Positions 42,524 to 52,329 of a stretch of DNA of 64,000 nucleotides are shown one piece after another. The notes beneath the pieces were generated by a model. That model was not told the DNA's origin. It worked only from the letters and a program-made list of their open reading frames with translations, and did no database searches. Where the stretch lies: NCBI RefSeq assembly GCF_900104155.1, contig NZ_FMYB01000012.1, positions 36,689-100,688 on the forward strand. The letters are read 5' to 3'. Every line of letters starts with the position of its first letter. The stretch's first letter is position 1. Both the position numbers and the translations under genes were made by a program. The stretch comes from Butyrivibrio sp. INlla16. Lineage in GTDB: Bacteria > Bacillota > Clostridia > Lachnospirales > Lachnospiraceae.

Positions 42524-43378
42524 TTAAGATTTTGTTAGGGAAGAGTACCGGGAAAGCAGCGGCTTTATGTCTGTCAGTCTGACGCCAACAGTTTCACCGG
42601 TATCGGAGCCGCCGACAAGAATACCGACATAATGTCCGTTTATGTCAAATATACCGCCGCCGGACATTCCGCTGTGGGCGGCAAGTTTTGTGTAGATCAT
42701 CTTATAGCCGTAGTCGACAACAAGAATATCGGGATTGATGACAGGACCGTAAATATACTTGCCGGCGATACCGGTGTCGTTACCATAGTAGTTGTAGGTC
42801 TGGACTTCCTTGGCATTTACGAGATGATTGGATTCCAATGCAAATACTGTCTCATCTTTTTGCTTATCAAAACCTGACATGACAGAGTAATCCAAAGCAA
42901 CCCTCCTGAGATTCATTAAATCATAGGGCTCTACTGCTGCCGTTTCAACACTGATAATTGCAGCATCATAATAATCATCGATTGTTTCAAGGTTCGCATC
43001 TGCCACTTTGCCATTAAAGAAAATGACATAATTACTTTCTGAATTATCCCACTTCTGTACAACGTGCGCTGCTGTGAGAATTCTTATTTTTTCTGAATCT
43101 ATGGATATGATATTTCCGGTTCCGTACTGCTTGCCAACCTGGATCTGAACTGTTGAAGGTCGTACATTTAACGCGGTTTTTATAACTGCATCTTCTGTAT
43201 TTGTTTCTGGAAAATTATAGGGAACTGCAAATGCATCAATAGAAAGCATGTCCTGTGCAATTTCGGAAGGCATAGGACCCTGGGCAGATGTATGTATTGA
43301 ATACGCTTGGACTAGTATTGTTAAGAAAAAAAGAAGAGCTGAAATTTTGCAGAAAAGCTTGATCATGTTTTTTTTCAT
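42524..43378 (-). CDS. Exported trypsin-like serine protease
   Basis: A 284-residue S1-family protease with a signal peptide (1-32, KLFCKISALLFFLT). The catalytic triad is His105 (LTAAHVV), Asp138 (YDAAIIS) and Ser239 (HSGMSGGGIFD). There is no PDZ domain, so it is not an HtrA/DegP. The substrate is unknown. It lies between rnpB upstream and the coiled-coil gene downstream on one strand; the latter has its own promoter. The start used is one of two Met near the signal peptide; an upstream GTG would add five residues. Confidence 0.85.
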   Translation of the reverse strand: MKKNMIKLFCKISALLFFLTILVQAYSIHTSAQGPMPSEIAQDMLSIDAFAVPYNFPETNTEDAVIKTALNVRPSTVQIQVGKQYGTGNIISIDSEKIRILTAAHVVQKWDNSESNYVIFFNGKVADANLETIDDYYDAAIISVETAAVEPYDLMNLRRVALDYSVMSGFDKQKDETVFALESNHLVNAKEVQTYNYYGNDTGIAGKYIYGPVINPDILVVDYGYKMIYTKLAAHSGMSGGGIFDINGHYVGILVGGSDTGETVGVRLTDIKPLLSRYSSLTKS

Positions 43379-43431
43379 TTCGGCTTCATGCACCTTAAGA
43401 CTAGTATTAAATGAATTTCATTTCTTTTTTT

Positions 43432-43779
43432 GTATGAGCAGGCCTGTAAGCCGGGTTATGTCGAGAATGATCATCTATCTAGGACTGCCGTTACCGACAG
43501 CCTCAAGCGACCCACCTGAAAACGGACCGGGCCGGCCCATAGTTTTCTTTTTGGTCTTGCTTCGGATAGGGTTTACATGGCTACAGATGTTACCATCTGC
43601 ACGGTGGTCTCTTACACCGCCTTTTCACCCTTACTCTTAAAGAGCGGTTGTTTTCTGTTGCACTTTCCCGGGAGTCACCTCCGCCGGACGTTATCCGGTA
43701 TCCTGCCCTACGAAGCCCGGACTTTCCTCACCCGCGCCCTTACGGGACTAGCGGCCGCGATCATTTGTCCTGCTCATAC
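43432..43779 (-). ncRNA. rnpB: RNase P RNA
   Basis: About 348 bases bounded by the complementary P1 arms GTATGAGCA/TGCTCATAC. Hallmark conserved stretches on the minus strand are GAGGAAAGTCCGGGCTTC near the 5' end, GGTAACGGCAGTCCTAGA, and ACCCGGCTTACAGG at the 3' end. It is the catalytic RNA that removes tRNA 5' leaders. It is the first unit of a leftward group followed by the serine protease gene. A strong promoter precedes it. Confidence 0.96.
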
Positions 43780-43785
43780 ATAAGA

Positions 43786-43813
43786 ATTGTAGCAATGAAT
43801 TAAATTATGTCAA
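43786..43813 (-). promoter_or_regulatory. Promoter of rnpB
   Basis: On the minus strand TTGACA (43808-43813) and an extended TGCTACAAT -10 (43786-43791) are 16 bases apart. The predicted start coincides with the 5' end of RNase P RNA. Confidence 0.8.
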
Positions 43814-43868
43814 GCATATTTGAAAATGAGTACAAAAATAGACGCACAATTATGCACATTCACAACTA

Positions 43869-43891
43869 AAGCCCTGGTACTTCCAGGGCTT
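43869..43891 (-). terminator. Stem-loop after the nucleoside kinase gene
   Basis: Nine-base arms AAGCCCTGG/CCAGGGCTT with a five-base loop; the minus-strand transcript continues into TTTAGTT, a weak U-tract. It lies 50 bases beyond the stop codon and before the rnpB promoter. Confidence 0.6.
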
Positions 43892-43939
43892 AGTTAGGAG
43901 TCTTTTATTTCATAATAAAGAAAATAATTCAGTTTTATT

Positions 43940-45592
43940 TCACACCTTAAAGCAGCTGCCACCGACAAACTCCCTGGTGAGTGAGTTCTTGGGAAGTGTC
44001 TGCGAGTCGACTGCAACAAAGTAATCAAGGAATTTTAGGAGGCGCTTTGCCTCAAAGTACTCGGGCTCATCCTTTTTGATAGCAAATAGGAGGGGCTCTG
44101 CGTACTGCTTCAAAACCGCAAGTTCGTATATCTGGGCGGAGTTGAACATCTCGTCCGCACCTTCCTGGAACGGGAAGATGTTCTGGTGTTCGCCGCGTCT
44201 TACGGAATCCCACATTGCAATCGTGTGCTTTGCGGTGGCACCGCGGGTTCTGGCATCACGAACTATACGTCTGATGAGACGCCCGTCGGTTGTGGGGATT
44301 CTGTTATGTCCGTCAATACTAAGTGTTGTCAGCGCACTAATATAAATCTTGAATTTGGACTCTGCCGGAAGGGCATAGCTCATCTTCTCATTAAGACCGT
44401 GAATACCCTCGATAACAAGTACATCGCCGGGCTTAAGCTGTATGAAGTCTCCGTTCATCTCTCGCTTACCGGTGACAAAGTTAAAGGTCGGCATCTCAAC
44501 TCTTTTGCCCTCAAGAAGAGCCACCATATCCTTGTTGAACTGCTCGACATCAAGAGCCTCGAGACATTCAAAGTTGTAGCTTCCATCCTCGTTAAGAGGA
44601 GTATCCTCTCTGTTCACAAAGTAATTATCAAGGCTGATCGGATGCGGACGAAGACCGTAGGTACGCATCTGAATTGAAAGTCTGTTGGCAAAGGAGGTTT
44701 TTCCCGAGGAGCTTGGCCCTGCGATCATTACGAATTTTACATCCTTGCGCTCATAGATTTTCTGGGCAATTTCTCCGATACGCCTCTCCTGAAGGGCTTC
44801 CTGCACAAGCATAATGTCATTGAACTCACCTCTGCAGATGGCATCATTGAGGTCTCCGACGGTTTCGATTCCCATCATCTCACCCCACTTTGTGGAACGG
44901 ACCATTTCATTAAACAGCTTTTCCCTGGGCTCACTCTCAGTGATCTGATCCGGCTGTTTTCTGGATGGAAGATGCAGAATAAGTCCGTCGTGATATTTTT
45001 CAACCTTGAACCACTTTACATAAGAAGTGTTCGGAAGCATATATCCATAGAAATAGTCACTGAATTCATCGAGCTTATAAACATTGACCTCGGAGCTTCT
45101 TCTGTAGCGAAGAAGTCTAACCTTATCGTCCATACCTTCTTTTCTGAAAATCTCGATGGCATCTGCAAGGGGATACCCCTTCTTGGTTATAGGAAGGGCA
45201 TCATCCACCATATCCTGCATTCTCTTCTGGACGTTTTCGGCGAACACTTCAGTTACCTTGAAGTCACTTTTTATACTGCAGTAAAAACCATTACCGATTT
45301 TGTATTCAACCTTAGTGAAGGCATGATGTTTTCCTGAGACATCGCGAACAGCTTTGATGAGCATCATGATAGCAGTACGGGTGTAGGTGTTGTTGCCAAT
45401 CTCATCCGCAGTAGTAATAAAGGTCAGGTCTTCATCCCTGTCCACTTTTTTCATGAGCTCACGGATTCTGGATCCGTAAACCACTGCTACAATCTGATTG
45501 TCATACTTGTGCTGGAATTCTCCGGCTATCTCTTCAAAGGTTGTGCCCTTTGCGTATTCGCGTTCTTCGCCTTCAATATTTAGTCTTGGCAT
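43940..45592 (-). CDS. TGS-domain nucleoside (uridine-type) kinase
   Basis: A 550-residue protein. An N-terminal TGS-like domain (1-60) leads into a region resembling the second additional domain of threonyl-tRNA synthetase. A uridine kinase/phosphoribulokinase domain follows with Walker A GPSSSGKT at 292-299, SLDNYFVNRED and EGIHGLN. This composite is the usual long Udk-like kinase of Clostridia; it is expected to phosphorylate a nucleoside, but the substrate is not set by sequence. It stands downstream of trmK with an R1-like palindrome between. Confidence 0.9.
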   Translation of the reverse strand: MPRLNIEGEEREYAKGTTFEEIAGEFQHKYDNQIVAVVYGSRIRELMKKVDRDEDLTFITTADEIGNNTYTRTAIMMLIKAVRDVSGKHHAFTKVEYKIGNGFYCSIKSDFKVTEVFAENVQKRMQDMVDDALPITKKGYPLADAIEIFRKEGMDDKVRLLRYRRSSEVNVYKLDEFSDYFYGYMLPNTSYVKWFKVEKYHDGLILHLPSRKQPDQITESEPREKLFNEMVRSTKWGEMMGIETVGDLNDAICRGEFNDIMLVQEALQERRIGEIAQKIYERKDVKFVMIAGPSSSGKTSFANRLSIQMRTYGLRPHPISLDNYFVNREDTPLNEDGSYNFECLEALDVEQFNKDMVALLEGKRVEMPTFNFVTGKREMNGDFIQLKPGDVLVIEGIHGLNEKMSYALPAESKFKIYISALTTLSIDGHNRIPTTDGRLIRRIVRDARTRGATAKHTIAMWDSVRRGEHQNIFPFQEGADEMFNSAQIYELAVLKQYAEPLLFAIKKDEPEYFEAKRLLKFLDYFVAVDSQTLPKNSLTREFVGGSCFKV

Positions 45593-45605
45593 ATTAGTAC
45601 CTCCG

Positions 45606-45623
45606 TGCCCCCAAGGGGAAGGC
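45606..45623. repeat. R1 repeat remnant, copy D
   Basis: Only the right half of the unit is present: GTGCCCCCAAGGGGAAGGC. It fills the gap between trmK and the nucleoside kinase. Confidence 0.55.
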
Positions 45624-45624
45624 G

Positions 45625-46362
45625 TTAATACAAATTAAGTACGATTGAAATATCGTTTATTTTACTTATAATATCATGTATTCTTTCGCTATGCTCATTT
45701 TCAGATAATTTTAATAAAATGCTTTCCAGGACGCTCTTCTCGTGAGTCAGATACTCGAAAAGAATTTTGTCCCTGTTAAGGATAAGGGTAGGGCCGAAGC
45801 GGTCGCAGATTCTGATGGCGTCTTCAGCGGAAGATATTTCTTCCACTACCTTCTCATAAGCTTCATTATTATCATCGTCGCTTACTTTTACAAGCATGGC
45901 AGTGTAGTATTTTCCATCCTCGAAAATCTCAGCCTCATCCTCTATGAAAAAACGCTGCTGCCTCAGATACTCTCTGAAAACTCTGAGGTCCGACTGCGGT
46001 TGAAGAATCATCTTCTTTATTCCCTTTTCACGGGGAGAGCCCTCTTCGAGGATTCTCTTCATCAAAAGTCCGCCCATGCCGGCGCAGATAATCGTATCAG
46101 CCTCTCCGGGCTGCAGCTTTTCCATGCCATTTGAGAGCCTTGTTTCTATCTTGTCTCCAAGACCGTATTCGGCGATGTGCTGTCCTGCCCTCTCCAGCGG
46201 TCCTTCGTTTATGTCCATAGCTATCACATGATCACAGGCGCTGGAATTAATAAGATAAATCGGAACGAATCCATGATCCGTCCCGATATCACACACGCAG
46301 GCAGAGCCTTTTACAAGCTCTGCTACTGCGCTAAGTCTCTTAGATAAAATCACATTTTTCAT
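45625..46362 (-). CDS. trmK: tRNA (adenine22-N1)-methyltransferase TrmK
   Basis: A 245-residue SAM-dependent methyltransferase of the TrmK family, which makes m1A22 in bacterial tRNAs. Motif I is CVCDIGTDHGFVPIYL and motif IV ICAGMGGLLM; ILQPQSDLRVFREYL is a family stretch. The ATG lies four bases after the rpoD stop, and rpoD-trmK is a common Firmicute pair. A longer frame would overlap rpoD and lacks a ribosome site. Confidence 0.9.
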   Translation of the reverse strand: MKNVILSKRLSAVAELVKGSACVCDIGTDHGFVPIYLINSSACDHVIAMDINEGPLERAGQHIAEYGLGDKIETRLSNGMEKLQPGEADTIICAGMGGLLMKRILEEGSPREKGIKKMILQPQSDLRVFREYLRQQRFFIEDEAEIFEDGKYYTAMLVKVSDDDNNEAYEKVVEEISSAEDAIRICDRFGPTLILNRDKILFEYLTHEKSVLESILLKLSENEHSERIHDIISKINDISIVLNLY

Positions 46363-46366
46363 AGTG

Positions 46367-48052
46367 TTAATCCAGATAATCCTTAAGTTTTCTGCTGCGG
46401 CTGGGATGACGAAGTTTACGGAGCGCTTTTGCTTCGATCTGCCTGATACGCTCACGTGTTACGTTGAATTCCTTGCCGACTTCTTCAAGAGTTCTTGCTC
46501 TTCCGTCATCAAGACCGAAACGGAGGCGAAGTACCTTCTGCTCACGCTCTGTAAGGGTTCCGAGAACCTCAACGAGCTGCTCCTTGAGGAGTGTGAAGGC
46601 TGCTGCATCAGCGGGTACGGGAACGTTATCATCCTGGATGAAATCACCAAGATGTGAATCTTCCTCTTCGCCGATAGGAGTCTCAAGTGATACGGGCTCC
46701 TGTGAAATCTTTAAGATCTCACGCACACGCTCTACCGGAATGCCCATCTCCTTGGCAATCTCCTCGGGAGTGGGTTCGCGGCCGAGTTCCTGAAGTAACT
46801 GTCTGCTGATACGGATAAGCTTGTTGATAGTCTCAACCATATGTACAGGGATACGGATAGTTCTGGCCTGATCGGCGATCGCACGTGTGATAGCCTGACG
46901 GATCCACCATGTAGCGTATGTGGAGAACTTGAATCCCTTACGGAAATCGAACTTTTCAACTGCCTTGATAAGACCGAGGTTACCCTCCTGAATAAGGTCA
47001 AGGAAAAGCATTCCTCTTCCGACATATCTCTTTGCAATACTTACAACAAGTCTGAGGTTAGCTTCTGCAAGGCGCTTCTTTGCCTCATTTCCCATAAAGG
47101 AAATGCTCTTAAGTTCCTTCTCATCCTTGTCCTTAACTCGCTCGTAGGCTTCCTGTTCTTCCTCTTTGACATCTACCTTATCGGCGCCGCCGGCTTCCAT
47201 GATACGCTCTGCCATCATACCGTCTTCCATCTGCTGCGCAAGATTGATCTCCTGGTCAGCTGTAAGAAGCGGAACCTTACCGATTTCCTTAAGGTACATA
47301 CGAACCGGATCCTCGATGCTGATTCCGTCCGGAACCGACAGGTCGATATTTTCCATATCAACCTCTTCCTCATCACCGAGTACCACACCGTCATCATCGG
47401 GAATATCAACATCCACATCATCTTCCATTCTGATAATGTCGATTCCTGCAGCCTCAAGCTGCTCAAGAACTCTGTCGAGGTTGTCCTCATCCAGATTAAG
47501 ATCTCTTAAGAAATCACTAATCTCGTTGTAGTCGAGAGTGTTCTGCTTCTTTTTGCCAAGAGCGAGAAGTTCTCTGATTTTCTGTAAAAACTTCTCTCTG
47601 GTCTCATCATCGAGACCCTCACTACTCTGTTCGCCCTTAGCGCTTGTATCTTCCTTTTCTTTAGCTGCCTTCTTTGAAACGGGAGCTGCTTTCTCGGCCT
47701 TCTTTGCAGGTTCTTTTTTAGCCGTCTCTTTTTTAGCTGTTTCCTTCTTATCGGCAGGCTTTTCAGCAGCCTTCTTTGCAGGCTCCTTTTTAGCAGACTC
47801 TTTCTTTACTGTCTCTTTCTTCTCAGCAGCCTTCTCGGTAGTCTTCTTTGCAGGCTCCTTCTTTGCTGCTTCTTTCTTTGCAGTTTCCTTCTTTGCTGTC
47901 TCTTTTTTAGCAGTTTCTTTCTTTGCTGTCTCTTCCTTAGCTGCCTTCTTTGCAGTTTCCTTCTTTTCTGCAGTCTTTGCGACTGTCTTCTTTGCTTTAT
48001 CCTTGTCAGCTGCCTTGCCGGTCACTTTCTTATCTGCCACTACGTTACCCAT
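46367..48052 (-). CDS. rpoD: Primary sigma factor RpoD with Lys/Ala-rich N-terminal extension
   Basis: A 561-residue housekeeping sigma-70. Residues 1-145 are a tail of repeated [15 protein letters not shown] units, unlike any sigma region. A short region 1.1 ([19 protein letters not shown]) follows, then region 1.2 ([16 protein letters not shown]), region 2 ([40 protein letters not shown]), region 3 and region 4 ([20 protein letters not shown]), all complete. It lies directly after dnaG and before trmK, the classical macromolecular synthesis order. The tail resembles histone H1-like tails and could bind DNA or RNA nonspecifically. Confidence 0.96.
   Translation of the reverse strand: MGNVVADKKVTGKAADKDKAKKTVAKTAEKKETAKKAAKEETAKKETAKKETAKKETAKKEAAKKEPAKKTTEKAAEKKETVKKESAKKEPAKKAAEKPADKKETAKKETAKKEPAKKAEKAAPVSKKAAKEKEDTSAKGEQSSEGLDDETREKFLQKIRELLALGKKKQNTLDYNEISDFLRDLNLDEDNLDRVLEQLEAAGIDIIRMEDDVDVDIPDDDGVVLGDEEEVDMENIDLSVPDGISIEDPVRMYLKEIGKVPLLTADQEINLAQQMEDGMMAERIMEAGGADKVDVKEEEQEAYERVKDKDEKELKSISFMGNEAKKRLAEANLRLVVSIAKRYVGRGMLFLDLIQEGNLGLIKAVEKFDFRKGFKFSTYATWWIRQAITRAIADQARTIRIPVHMVETINKLIRISRQLLQELGREPTPEEIAKEMGIPVERVREILKISQEPVSLETPIGEEEDSHLGDFIQDDNVPVPADAAAFTLLKEQLVEVLGTLTEREQKVLRLRFGLDDGRARTLEEVGKEFNVTRERIRQIEAKALRKLRHPSRSRKLKDYLD
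47620..48040. repeat. Degenerate tandem repeat in rpoD encoding the Lys/Ala tail
   Basis: Units of 15-18 bases encode [10 protein letters not shown], with imperfect repetition. Length variation between strains is likely. Confidence 0.85.
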
Positions 48053-48068
48053 CCTTTCAACTATTATC

Positions 48069-49847
48069 TCATGCCTTCAAAACGATCTTCGTTCTCGACA
48101 ATTCCTCCAGCATACGTTTGCCTTCGAGAGTGTAATTCCACCTCTCCGGAGCATCTGCCTCCATATCCGACAGTGTTTTTTCATAGCCGGATTTTTTTAT
48201 GTCATAGAGAATGTCATGCATAGCCTTTTCACGTTCATCTTTTGTATCCACCTTAACAAGGTTAGTGTTGAAAAGCTCTGCGACCTCTCTTTGCTCCTCT
48301 TCATCGGTAAAATGGTTCATGACCTTCGCCGGATCAAAACTTCCGTCATCCAGTCCCTTCCACATTTCATCCGCGATGCTGCGGTACATCTCATCTGCAA
48401 AATCTTTTGGACCTATCCATTTCTTTACTGCCGAAAAAACTTCAGGCTCATCTGCAAGCCATGTTATAAGAAGTCTTTGCGGTTTTCTCGATGGATCCTC
48501 CTTCGGAGTGTTATACTGCTTAGGCGTTTTCGGTCTCTCTGAAGACTTCACAATACCGCCCTCGGCAGCGAGTCCCGCCACCAGTTTATGCAAATCATCA
48601 GCACTTATCATATAGCGCTGTGCTACCGCCTCAAGGTAATTCTCACGCTCCACTGCCTCGGTAAACTCACAGAGTTTTTTTCCTATATATCTGTGAAACT
48701 CTGTCTTCTCGGCCGGATCGCTCATATCAAACTCTTTTTCTTTTACTGCTATTTCAAAGAAAAACGGATTTTCAGCCTTTTTGATTCTCTCCTCAAAGGC
48801 TTCCCTTCCTTCATTTTTTATGAATTCATCGGGATCTTTGTAGGGCTTTAAGTTGAGTACTTTTCCCTTTAATCCCGCACCCTTTAATATCTCTATTCCT
48901 CGAAGTGCGGCGCTCGTTCCCGCTCCGTCACTGTCGTAGGACAATATAACCAGATCCGTGTAACGCTTTAAAAGACTTGCCTGCTGGGATGTGAACGCCG
49001 TTCCAAGTGAAGCAACCGCCATATTAAATCCGGCCTGATGCATCGCTATGACATCCATGTATCCCTCGCAGATTATGATGTAACCTGCCCTGGCATTTTT
49101 TGCATAATTAAGTCCGAAAAGGTTTCGGCTCTTATCGAAAATCATGGTCTCCGGAGAGTTCAGGTACTTGGGTTTGCCATCTCCCATCACTCGTCCGCCG
49201 AAGCCTATGACCTTTGAGTTTGCATCTAAAATCGGAAACATCACACGGTTCCAGAACTTATCGTGCGTTCCGTACTTTTCATCGTGTGAGGCGAGCCCCG
49301 CGTCAATTATCTGGGAGTCGCTGTAGCCCTTGCTCTTTAAATACTTCACGAGGTCGTCGCTCGTGACATTGGAATACCCCAGCCCGAACTTTTTGATGGT
49401 CTCGTCGGAAAGAGCTCTATCCTTAAAGTATTTAAGGCCTTTCTCACCGGCCGGAGATTTCAGCTGATATACATAATATTTGGCAGCTTCCTTGTTTATC
49501 TCCAGGAGAGTCTGGCGTTTGTCACGCATCCTCTTCGCTTCCGGGGATTCATCCTCCTCAGGAAGCTTAACACCGGCTCTCTCTGCCAGCGTCTTCATGG
49601 CTTCTCCGAATGTTAAGTTGTCGTATTTCATCAAAAATGAAAAGACGTTTCCACCCACTCTGCAGCCGAAGCAGTAAAACATCTGCTTCCCCGGCGACAC
49701 GCTGAAGGATGGCGACTTTTCATTATGAAAAGGGCACAGTCCCACGTAGTTGGCACCTGCTCGTTTAAGGCTTACATACTGACCTATAACGTCGACGATG
49801 TCGTTGCGGGATCTGACCTCTTCTATGATTTCGTCAGAATATCTCAT
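48069..49847 (-). CDS. dnaG: DNA primase DnaG
   Basis: A 592-residue primase. The CHC2 zinc finger has Cys38, His41, Cys59 and Cys62. The TOPRIM core follows ([28 protein letters not shown]), and the C-terminal helicase-binding domain ([20 protein letters not shown]) is present. It makes RNA primers for lagging-strand replication. It is upstream of rpoD by 16 bases and downstream of dgt by 15, all on one strand. Confidence 0.96.
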   Translation of the reverse strand: MRYSDEIIEEVRSRNDIVDVIGQYVSLKRAGANYVGLCPFHNEKSPSFSVSPGKQMFYCFGCRVGGNVFSFLMKYDNLTFGEAMKTLAERAGVKLPEEDESPEAKRMRDKRQTLLEINKEAAKYYVYQLKSPAGEKGLKYFKDRALSDETIKKFGLGYSNVTSDDLVKYLKSKGYSDSQIIDAGLASHDEKYGTHDKFWNRVMFPILDANSKVIGFGGRVMGDGKPKYLNSPETMIFDKSRNLFGLNYAKNARAGYIIICEGYMDVIAMHQAGFNMAVASLGTAFTSQQASLLKRYTDLVILSYDSDGAGTSAALRGIEILKGAGLKGKVLNLKPYKDPDEFIKNEGREAFEERIKKAENPFFFEIAVKEKEFDMSDPAEKTEFHRYIGKKLCEFTEAVERENYLEAVAQRYMISADDLHKLVAGLAAEGGIVKSSERPKTPKQYNTPKEDPSRKPQRLLITWLADEPEVFSAVKKWIGPKDFADEMYRSIADEMWKGLDDGSFDPAKVMNHFTDEEEQREVAELFNTNLVKVDTKDEREKAMHDILYDIKKSGYEKTLSDMEADAPERWNYTLEGKRMLEELSRTKIVLKA

Positions 49848-49862
49848 GTTGTTGTCCTAAAT

Positions 49863-50867
49863 CTATAGTACGTTCCAGCTCTTGGGTACGAAGTACTCCT
49901 GGAACCTTGCAATCGCAAAACGGTCTGTCATCGAGCTTATGTAGTCACAGACAAGCTTTTCTTTTGGCTGTGAATCCATGAGTTTTTTCAGGTAATCCGG
50001 CAGAAGATCTTCATGATCCATGTAGTACTGATAAAGTATCTTCACAAGATTCTCGGCCTTCCCCTCCTGGTTCTTGGCCTTCGGATTGGTATAAACGCTC
50101 TTAAACATGAAAGCTCGAAGCGCCATAAGGGCTTCATGAACTTCCTCCGACATGAGGATGTCGTTGTGATTGGTGCTGGCCTCCACAATGTCATGGATAA
50201 AGGTGTCTAGCCACTCGCGGTTACTGTGTCCGATTACTTTTGAAATATTCTCAGGCACATCGGATTCCTTAAGAATGCCTCCGCGGATAGCGTCATCCAT
50301 GTCATGGTGGATGTAAGCAATCTTATCTGAAAGACGTACCACTCTTCCCTCAAGAGTTACGGGAGTCGTGTCCATCTCATGATTGATAATTCCATCCCTT
50401 ACTTCAAAAGTAAGGTTGAGTCCCTGTCCGTCCTTCTCCAAAAGTTCCACTGTTCGAAGGCTCTGCTCGTTATGTTTAAAGCCATAGGGACATATCTCAT
50501 TGAGTGCCCGTTCTCCGGCATGACCGAAAGGTGTGTGTCCAAGGTCGTGTCCAAAAGCAATCGCCTCTGCCAGGTCCTCATTGAGTTTGAGCGCTCTCGC
50601 AATAGTTCTGGCATTCTGGGCAACCTCAAGCGTATGGGTCATTCTGGTTCTGTAATGATCGCCGTCCGGCGTCAGGAAAACCTGTGTCTTATCCTTTAGT
50701 CGCCTAAAAGATTTGGAATATAGGATTCTGTCCCTGTCCCTCTGGAAGCAAGGTCTGATATCACAGGGTTCCTCCTCCGTGTTCCTCCCCCTGGAATTCA
50801 TGCTAAGGGTAGCATACGGACTTAGGTTCAGTCTTTCTCTGTTTTCTAAGCTTTCACGTATTTTCAT
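49863..50867 (-). CDS. dgt: dGTPase-like HD-domain triphosphohydrolase
   Basis: A 334-residue deoxynucleoside triphosphohydrolase of the Dgt type. The HD metal site is visible in HTLEVAQNARTIARAL and GHDLGHTPFGHAGE, and DKIAYIHHDMDDA follows. Such enzymes hydrolyse dGTP (or other dNTPs) to the nucleoside and tripolyphosphate. The ATG has GGAG five bases upstream; a GTG two codons earlier is possible. dgt-dnaG-rpoD is a common order in Firmicutes. Confidence 0.92.
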   Translation of the reverse strand: MKIRESLENRERLNLSPYATLSMNSRGRNTEEEPCDIRPCFQRDRDRILYSKSFRRLKDKTQVFLTPDGDHYRTRMTHTLEVAQNARTIARALKLNEDLAEAIAFGHDLGHTPFGHAGERALNEICPYGFKHNEQSLRTVELLEKDGQGLNLTFEVRDGIINHEMDTTPVTLEGRVVRLSDKIAYIHHDMDDAIRGGILKESDVPENISKVIGHSNREWLDTFIHDIVEASTNHNDILMSEEVHEALMALRAFMFKSVYTNPKAKNQEGKAENLVKILYQYYMDHEDLLPDYLKKLMDSQPKEKLVCDYISSMTDRFAIARFQEYFVPKSWNVL

Positions 50868-50984
50868 ACACACTCCAGTCTGGTACCAAGCCTGAAATCT
50901 TGGATTATCCCGGAAAAACTCCTCACTTTAGTAATATTCTGCGGGAATTCTGTATTTCCTTTTAAATTTATGAAAAAAATTGAT

Positions 50985-51287
50985 TTACCACTCATTCGAC
51001 TCGTATTGTTCGTTTATCCAGGCGATGGCAGCGTCGAAGCCTTCCTCTGTAATCTCGAACTTTTCAGAGATTTTCTTTTCATCCTCAGTGTCGTGATAGC
51101 TGTAGGGCTCGGGCCAGACCGTGGCCATAAGACGGGATTCCGGATTTCTTTGCTCCACAGGTGTGAAAACCACGTTTTCAAGCGGTTCTCTGGCAAGACG
51201 GTAACGCATTCCTTTGTAGCTTCCAAAGAATGCTTCGCCGTATTCATAGTGCTTTAGATTAAAAAATACTTTCTTTTCAATAGCCAT
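50985..51287 (-). CDS. Uncharacterised 100-residue acidic protein
   Basis: I do not recognise it. The chain starts MAIEKKVFFNLKHYEYGEAF, holds a GSYKGMRYRLAREP stretch, and ends in an acidic helix (ISEKFEITEEGFDAAIAWIN). It is probably a small cytoplasmic protein, one domain. The ATG has GGAG five bases upstream; a longer frame would overlap the upstream gene. It lies 55 bases after the DUF6465-like gene and probably shares its transcript. Confidence 0.75.
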   Translation of the reverse strand: MAIEKKVFFNLKHYEYGEAFFGSYKGMRYRLAREPLENVVFTPVEQRNPESRLMATVWPEPYSYHDTEDEKKISEKFEITEEGFDAAIAWINEQYESNEW

Positions 51288-51342
51288 AAGTGCTCCAATG
51301 ATTTCACCTGGCTTGAATACTCTCGCCAGGTGATCTTTTCTT

Positions 51343-51888
51343 TTAATATGTAAATTTTCCTGTGTCTTTGTGGTTAACCACATAGTAGGCAGCATTTTCC
51401 TCGGGCTTTAAGTAAATCTGAAGCTCCTTGATGTCAGATGCCTTGTGGCCTAAAGATATGTACTGCTCACGAATCTTATCAGCAATATCCTGAGTTCTTA
51501 CTTCGTAGTCCTGATACTGGATAAAGAACTCTGTCTTGGTGCTCTTCTTGGCAGCTGTCTCAGTGATATCCTTAGTTGCTGCCTTGACCGCATCCGCAGC
51601 CTTCTCACTCTGCTCCTTAATTGCCTTTGTTGCGGGAGCAGTTCTCTTCTTTACTTCCTTTATTACAGGATCTGCTTTTTCCATAACGTCTTTGATTACA
51701 GGATCAGCCTTTTCCTTTACATCCTTGATCACGGGAGCGCTCTTCTCCTTAACCTCGTCAAGCATCGGCTCAGCCTTCTCCCTTGCCTTCTCGATGTAGG
51801 GCTCTACCTTTTCAACATAGGGCTTTGCAGCCTCCTGTACATCCTTAGCAATATCCTTGAGTTTATCTGTAGTCTTCTTTGTTGCCAT
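51343..51888 (-). CDS. DUF6465-like protein with helical Lys/Glu repeats
   Basis: A 181-residue protein. Residues 1-110 are amphipathic 11-residue repeats such as KEKADPVIKDV, typical of apolipoprotein-like or LEA-like helices that lie on membranes. A small C-terminal domain (EFFIQYQDYEVRTQDIADKI) follows; as recalled, it is the Lachnospiraceae-type DUF6465. Function unknown. It is co-oriented with the next membrane protein, 30 bases upstream. Confidence 0.75.
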   Translation of the reverse strand: MATKKTTDKLKDIAKDVQEAAKPYVEKVEPYIEKAREKAEPMLDEVKEKSAPVIKDVKEKADPVIKDVMEKADPVIKEVKKRTAPATKAIKEQSEKAADAVKAATKDITETAAKKSTKTEFFIQYQDYEVRTQDIADKIREQYISLGHKASDIKELQIYLKPEENAAYYVVNHKDTGKFTY

Positions 51889-51918
51889 TTCTCATACCCT
51901 CCTAAGTTAGTTTATAGA

Positions 51919-52329
51919 TTATCTGAATTTGTTCATAAAATTGGCTAAAGGTCCGATCGCATCCTGAAGATCCTTAATACCCTGATTCAGGCCGTCGAAA
52001 TCAATGTTTGCCATTTTATCAAGAGACTCTGTCAACTTATCACCGTTATCATTCAAAATCGAATTCATGTTATCACCGGTGGACTTAAGTGACTCGGCCA
52101 TCTTATCAATATTATCTATTGTGGCTTCTGCCTTGCCAATAGTCTCGTAAACAGAAGTCGCTGCCGTCTCAACCTTATCCAGAGTGCTTACGACTCTGGG
52201 AACAATTGCAAAAATCGAAATACCCACTGCAACCAGTATCACCAGAACGCAAACAGTTCTGATTTTCTGAAGTTTAAGGCTCTTATTAGAATTGTCCAGT
52301 AATTTCTGCATCACTTCATCATTACCCAT
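51919..52329 (-). CDS. Small membrane-anchored coiled-coil protein
   Basis: A 136-residue protein: short cytoplasmic start, one membrane helix (about residues 24-46, RTVCVLVILVAVGISIFAIV) and an extracellular amphipathic helix with spaced Asp/Asn (NIDKMAESLKSTGDNMNSIL). It resembles the DUF948/methyl-accepting-like stalks but carries no known domain. AGGGGG lies upstream of the ATG. It probably starts the operon with the two downstream genes. Confidence 0.75.
   Translation of the reverse strand: MGNDEVMQKLLDNSNKSLKLQKIRTVCVLVILVAVGISIFAIVPRVVSTLDKVETAATSVYETIGKAEATIDNIDKMAESLKSTGDNMNSILNDNGDKLTESLDKMANIDFDGLNQGIKDLQDAIGPLANFMNKFR

Noticed and set aside
43577..43783. Small plus-strand frame
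   Set aside because: It lies within RNase P RNA.
47538..48542. Phe/Ser/Ala-rich frame of 334 codons on the plus strand
   Set aside because: It runs antisense through the Lys/Ala repeat of rpoD and into dnaG, both certain genes. No ribosome site and no known domain.
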